Origin: Eudorina sp. 2006-703-Eu-15
Lineage: Eukaryota > Chlorophyta > Chlorophyceae > Chlamydomonadales > Volvocaceae
Assembly: GCA_003117195.1 (NCBI GenBank)
Contig: BDSI01000006.1
Coordinates: 558,001-622,000 of the forward strand
DNA: 64,000 nucleotides
Reading direction: 5' to 3'
The notes beneath the pieces are model-generated. The model was not told where the DNA came from and ran no database searches. It was given only the letters and a program-made list of their open reading frames with translations. The translations under genes and the position numbers were made by a program. Below are positions 59,284-64,000 of the stretch, piece by piece; position 1 is the stretch's first letter, and every line of letters starts with the position of its first letter.

Positions 59284-61532
59284 ATGTCTGCCTTTGCCAA
59301 AATGTTCCGCAGCTGTTTTGGAAAATCACGCAAGCCCATTGAAAGCCCTCCTAACGAGGTCCAGGACCGTGGAGGAGGAGGGAGCACCGCACCCTCAGGT
59401 TCCAGGCTTTGTCATGCGGAAAATCTCAACGTGAACCCCGTCGACAGACCAAATGACGCAGCTGCAGCGCCTTCGGATGATCCTAGACGCGCTTCTGTCC
59501 AGGGTTCGATCGCCGGCGCTGCTCCCGCAAGCGCCACCTCTGGTGTTAGGACTCGCGTGAACGCTTCAAAACTTCGCGAAATGGACCCTGAGAAGGTTAT
59601 CATGTGTGATGCCTCTCAAGTTATGAGTGGCCTACGCTTGAGGCAACAGGAGCTCGGGCGAGGCACATATGGCATTGTTGTCACAGGTGAGACTGCTTGG
59701 GGATGTTGCGTATTGATGTACTGCTTATTGAAAGAAATTTAACACCTGTATTATCCACTTCGTTGCGCTTGCAGGAACTTACTGGGGCGTAAGCTGTGCT
59801 GTCAAGGTCATGCTCTCGGCCGGCCTTGACAGAGCCGCTCTCCGTGAGCTGCTCCTTGGGCCAAGCCTGGTGCATCCGCACATTGTGTCGGTGAGATTGA
59901 AAGTGCATGTTGCCTCGGCTCTGCCGCTGAGTAATTTTGTGGAATATTTCGCTTGTTCAGACCTTCGCAACTCGCGCGGCCAACCTGACGCACTCCTTCT
60001 TCGACCTCTTGGAGGGCGACAGGTGTGTTTATATCCGCCTTGCAGTCCTTGGTGCGCCCTGCGTTGTAACTTGAATTGCTGTGGACCGCATTAGTCATGC
60101 CGATTGTGCGTGCGTGCGTGCGCAACAGCCATGTTCCCAAGGAGCGTGGCGGCACGTCTGAGCGACACAAGCGCAGCCAAGCCTGTGTCTCTCCCCTCAA
60201 CCCTAACATCGTTTCCTTTCAAGTTAAACGTCTAGCTTTCCCTCTCCGCCGTCTTCCTCACGTAGCCTCGAGGACCGCGACCCCTCCGCGCCCCGCGTGC
60301 TTCAGCCGCTGCCCATCCAATCAGGCGAGTGCAGGTGCACATCCGACACGGCAGCGCATAGACGGAGAGGTAGAGCCTCGCGTCCACCCGCCTGACCCAA
60401 CGGCCTCGACACGCGCCTTGCAACCTGGCTGTTGAAACCGACCACACACCCACACACCCAACCCCTAACCCCTTACCCCTGCCCACTCCCCGACCTCCAG
60501 GCGACGGGTTCGGTGACCCCATGGGTCTGAACGATGGTATCGAACCGCTGTTGGTGCTGCACCAGCTGCTGCACGCTCTCGGGGTACGTGACGTGGCGCC
60601 CCTGCTGGAGGGCGGGGGAACAGAGGGGGGCGGAGGGGAATGGAGGGGAGCTGGCGGTTGTGGTGGAGCGACCCATGGGTACCTCATTGGGGGTTGGGAT
60701 TTGGGTATTTGGGAGCGTCCAGGGGAACTGCAGTACGGTACTGATAGTGGTGGTGGATCGGCCCGCGGGTGTTGCTTGAAGCGTCGGTCCATCTGTCCTT
60801 CCGTTTGGGACTCCAGCTGACAGGGCGACCGGTCCCACGGGCGGCAGCATCCGTGCCTCGATGCCTCACGTACGGCCGCTGACTACCCAGCAAGCGTTTC
60901 GTCCAGCTGTGCTCCACGCGGTTGTCTGTCGGATGGACTATGTGACAATCACAATCGACCGTTGACTTGCGGATGTGTAGTGCAACGAGACCACTACGGC
61001 GTTCACCGATGACCCTACCGCGGGGTCCACTGTAACTCAATCATTGATAATGACATCGAGAGAGAGGCAATGAAGGAAGCGATTCAGTGTCCAATGATTC
61101 ACAGACGACGCGATGCAGCCAACGGATATTCGACCTGACGACGACGCTGCGGCTTATTTTCTTACATGTGTATGTTGGTGGACCGCACTCCGCACACCAC
61201 AGGCGGAGACTGGCAAGATGGTGGTGATTGTGGTCCAGGAGTACTGCGATCGGGGGACACTGGACAACGCCGTCCGGAAACGCATCTTCCAGCCCAACCC
61301 GATGTGGGGGCTGCGGCTGGCGAGGCGGACGCTGCTGCGCACGGCGGGCGAGATGGCGCGCGGTCTGCTGCACCTGCACGACAACGGCGTCATCCACGGG
61401 GACCTGAAGGTGTGGCGCAAACTGTGCGCGCAGCCCACACACGCGCTGCCCTCGCCCGCGACACGACCCTTCGGTGACACTGAATGTCATCTCCCCCAGA
61501 GCTCTCGTCAGAGCCCGGATCTACCCCCAAAT

Positions 61533-61615
<83 letters not shown>

Positions 61616-63274
61616 GTGTACACACGTCACATGTGCCAGGGTGGTTCGGGCGGGTTTCTTTTCTAAACACACTAAACACATATGACGCTTCTTCTCGCGG
61701 CACACTCCCGCGCCCCTCTCCCCTCCCCATCACCACACACACACGCGGTTTCCTCTCTCCTCCAGCCCGCCAACGTGCTCCTCAACAGCTCCAAGGAGGA
61801 CCGCCGGGGCTTCGCCGCCAAGTTGGGGGACTTCGGCCTCGCCCACGTGCTGCCCGATCTGGCCACCAGTCTGATGACCCGGAGCTGGGGATCCGTGGCC
61901 TACATGGCGCCGGTGGGTGGCGGGCGGGGAGGAAGCGGGAAAGGGGGAGGGAGGTGGGAGGAGGGAGGTGGGAGGAGGCAGCAGGAGGAGGTGCAGGGGG
62001 AGGCGGAGGGCGAGGCGGAGGGGGAGGCGGAGGAGGGGAGCAGGGAGGGAGGACGGAGAGAAGGGAGGACGGGCAGGTGGGAAGGATCAGGGTCGTGATC
62101 GTGAACATGGGGGACACACAGACACCGGTGTTGCGAAAGTGGGGGCGTGCGGCGCTTTTATCCGACGCAACCCGGGGCGTGACGCCGATTTCGGGGTATG
62201 GCGGGCGGCCTGACGCAATCGATCCATAGATTTCTGGCGCATTTCTGGCACAAAAGCCCTTTTCCGGCCTTGGTGGCGTTTTGTGCGGTGTTTGCAGTAC
62301 ATGCCTTCCCGCCCGCCCGCCATCCCGCTCCTTGCGCCTGTTTTTCCTCCAAGGGCTCCCCCGGGGAATCCCCGTCTTGATCTCCTCCCCGTCACCTTCC
62401 TGCTCCCGCATCCCTGCGCAGGAGGCCTTTGACGGGAAGGTTAGCCTGGCCACGGACGTCTGGGCGTTTGGCGTGTGCCTGTGGGAGATGCTGACAGGGC
62501 AGCGGCCGTACCGGGGCATGACTCAGGGTGAGTCAGCGCACTCGGGGCGGACGCCAAGGGGCGCCAAGGGGATGCGCGATCCGCCATGACCTGAACATGT
62601 TTTCCCTTCCGTACATCGTCGTACACGAAAAGTGTCGCGCACGAGGCATGCTTAAATTCACTCACTCCATCCATTCCTGCCGCGTCGTCCACCTTCCGCC
62701 AACTCCTGCACGCCTCCCGCCAGCACTGTACCGAACCGCACCGATTGCTGCCACGGTATCGACACACGACACGCCACCCCCTCATCCAGGGTTCATTGGG
62801 GCTATCCTTTCTCTTGACCCCCGGCCTCTCCACCTCTTTTGCCGCGACCACCCCGACCACTATGACGACCCCCGACTACCCCTGACCGAACCGACCACCC
62901 CTTCCCGGGTTTCTTTATTTATTTCAATTTAACCCCTTACCACCCCTTACCACCCCGCAGAGAACGTGATCCTCGGCCTCCAGGACCGGACGCTCGCCCT
63001 CGCCTGGCCGGACGGCGCCCCCATGACCGACCCCATCATTGCCTTGGGCCGCCGCTGCCTCAACTTCACTCCGGCCGAAAGACCCACCTTCCAGGTCATC
63101 GTGCAGGAGCTCGTGGACATTGAAAGGGCGATACGACAGGTGGCTGTGGCGGCCCAGGAGGAGGAGGGGGAGGGGGGCCCGGCGGAGGAGGGCGCGGCGG
63201 CGGCGGTGAGCGGCCCTCCGACCCCGCGGCCGGTCGGCCGCTCGGGCGGCATCACCGAACTGGTCGAGATCTGA
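59284..63274 (+). CDS. Serine/threonine protein kinase
   Basis: Eight exons give 479 aa: 59284-59686, 59775-59890, 59961-60024, 60501-60583, 61203-61409, 61766-61912, 62422-62527 and 62961-63274. About 115 N-terminal residues are low-complexity. The kinase domain has the glycine loop LGRGTYG (about 124-130), Lys145 in CAVKVM, MVVIVVQEYCDRGTL, the catalytic loop VIHGDLKPANVLL (Asp289, HGD rather than HRD), DFG (313-315), SVAYMAPE, DVWAFGVCLWEMLTGQRPY and the closing Arg in AERPTFQVI. An acidic, Gly-rich tail follows. It resembles the TKL-like kinases expanded in volvocine algae; the substrate is unknown. To keep the frame, exon 3 must use a weak GTGTTT donor two bases past a better GTGTGT, so an undetected small exon in the 60025-60500 intron is possible. 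Confidence 0.85.
61535..61614. repeat. (AC)40 microsatellite in a kinase intron
   Basis: 80 bp of uninterrupted AC dinucleotides in the intron between exons 5 and 6. A related pyrimidine insert (GGCGGGTTTCTTTTCTAAAC) lies just after it at about 61655-61675. Confidence 0.95.
62894..62948 (+). mobile_element. Pyrimidine-rich insert flanked by a 10-bp direct repeat, in a kinase intron
   Basis: ACCACCCCTT at 62894-62903 and 62939-62948 flanks CGGGTTTCTTTATTTATTTC and AATTTAACCC. This core matches 26 of 30 positions of the insert core at 37111-37140. Here it lies within a longer (433-nt) intron. Confidence 0.5.
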
Positions 63275-64000
63275 AGGACGGACTCGAAGACAGTCTGAGT
63301 GGCGACGACCCACGGGTCACGTCCGAGTGTGTGTATTTGTGTATGTGCTTAGAAAAGTACCCCACGAGTGTGTGTGTGTATGTGTGTGTGTGTGAATCGT
63401 TACATATCTGCCGGGCCGACGCTGGCCGGGGGCGCTAACCCGCCCCATACGGGAGACCGCCGAAGCACTCTCCCCCGGATTCGGGGAAGAGGGGCGTAAG
63501 GGGCCTCTGTCCCCTCGCTCTCAACCAAGGGCGCGCGCCCGATCCCTGAGGATCGGTGACAGCTGTGCCCCCTCAAGGGATTGGGCGGAAGCCCATCCCG
63601 GGCGGTCTGCGCCTCGCAGTCCGCTGTTCAACCTCCTCAAGTCCATGCAGCACCCAGGGCGCGTTCCTCAGCAATTCGGAGGCGTGCCCCTGTCCGGTGC
63701 GGTGAAACTAGCCTGGTCCCGCGTCCCAACCTAATCGTGCAAGCTAGGGTTGCACCCTCCGGCAGGCCTGCCCACCCAGCTGAGTCCCAGCGGGGCGTCT
63801 CGCACGCGTCAGGCCTTGTTGGGTCCGGGTATGCAGTCGGGCGTTCCATGATGGGGCTATGGTTTGCACAAGGCAGCACATCACCACGTCGTTGGTGGTA
63901 AGACAGTGTGTGTCGTGTGCAATGCGCCGTGTGGCGCCCGTGACAGGCTCGCGCCGCCGCATGCGGACACCTCCAGGCAGGCAGAGGGGATGGTGAGCTG
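63275..64000. other. 3' flank of the kinase gene with a hairpin cluster
   Basis: No ORF of note. (GT)n runs lie near 63365-63395. Three strong hairpins follow within 131 nt: 63468-63491 (CTCTCCCCCG/CGGGGAAGAG), 63539-63556 (CCGATCC-CTGA-GGATCGG) and 63578-63598 (TGGGC-GGAA-GCCCA with flanking pairs). The remainder to 64000 is featureless to me. It may be a structured RNA or the end of a mobile element. Confidence 0.4.

Noticed and set aside
61390..61742. ORFs of alternating Cys-Val or Thr-His residues
   Set aside because: Translation of the (AC)40 microsatellite.
63539..63700. Hammerhead ribozyme (CTGAGGA resembling CUGANGA, later GAAAC)
   Set aside because: The CTGA is the loop of a perfect hairpin and the GAAAC lies about 150 nt away, so the core cannot be assembled.

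Overview
The window looks like nuclear DNA of a volvocine (Chlamydomonas/Volvox-type) green alga. It is GC-rich. Genes have many introns with GC-rich coding exons and short pyrimidine-rich acceptors. The candidate poly(A) signals are TGTAA. The histone genes form divergent pairs, each with a conserved 16-nt 3' palindrome. No species can be assigned from sequence alone. Exon coordinates below come from reading splice sites and checking that phases close; no transcript evidence was available.

Layout. 1-6227 (minus): the first ten coding exons of an ISE2-like, probably chloroplast-targeted DExH RNA helicase, running off the left edge. 6945-8751 (minus): a 175-aa IMP2-type mitochondrial inner membrane protease. 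9193-10038 (plus): an ARL2-binding (BART-domain) protein. 11866-14632 (plus): cytosolic ribosomal protein uL5/RPL11, with an ATG-only first coding exon. 15971-21467 (plus): a 1375-aa low-complexity coiled-coil protein of unknown function. 21.5-25.0 kb: less GC-rich DNA without a confident gene, containing a 54-bp inverted duplication.

25043-35840 is a nested retrotransposon complex. A Ty3/gypsy chromovirus-type element (A, plus strand) has a second one (B, minus strand) inserted in its 5' LTR with a GTCAC target-site duplication. Element A carries an extra Dam-methyltransferase-like segment between gag and protease and has several frame breaks, yet its LTRs differ by one base. Element B has apparently identical LTRs and an open pol, but it lacks gag and the protease core. 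Element A ends 14 bp from the stop codon of an intronless GNAT acetyltransferase (35855-36574, minus).

37-41 kb holds an unrecognised multi-exon gene. One of its introns looks like a short element insertion flanked by an 11-bp direct repeat. One of its exons is split by a SINE-like element with an 8-bp target-site duplication. A tRNA-Ala(CGC)-like sequence and a second SINE-like copy follow. 41861-48956 (plus): an 11-exon kynurenine 3-monooxygenase-like FAD monooxygenase of 544 aa. 52.9-56.7 kb: a histone quartet, H4(-)/H3(+) and H2B(-)/H2A(+), with a third SINE-like copy between the pairs. 59284-63274 (plus): an eight-exon Ser/Thr protein kinase. The last 600 bp carry three consecutive strong hairpins.

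Most genes look like housekeeping functions with no operon-like relation. The unusual material is in the repeats: the retroelement complex, the SINE-like family, and a small family of pyrimidine-rich inserts found mainly in introns that may be a source of new introns.
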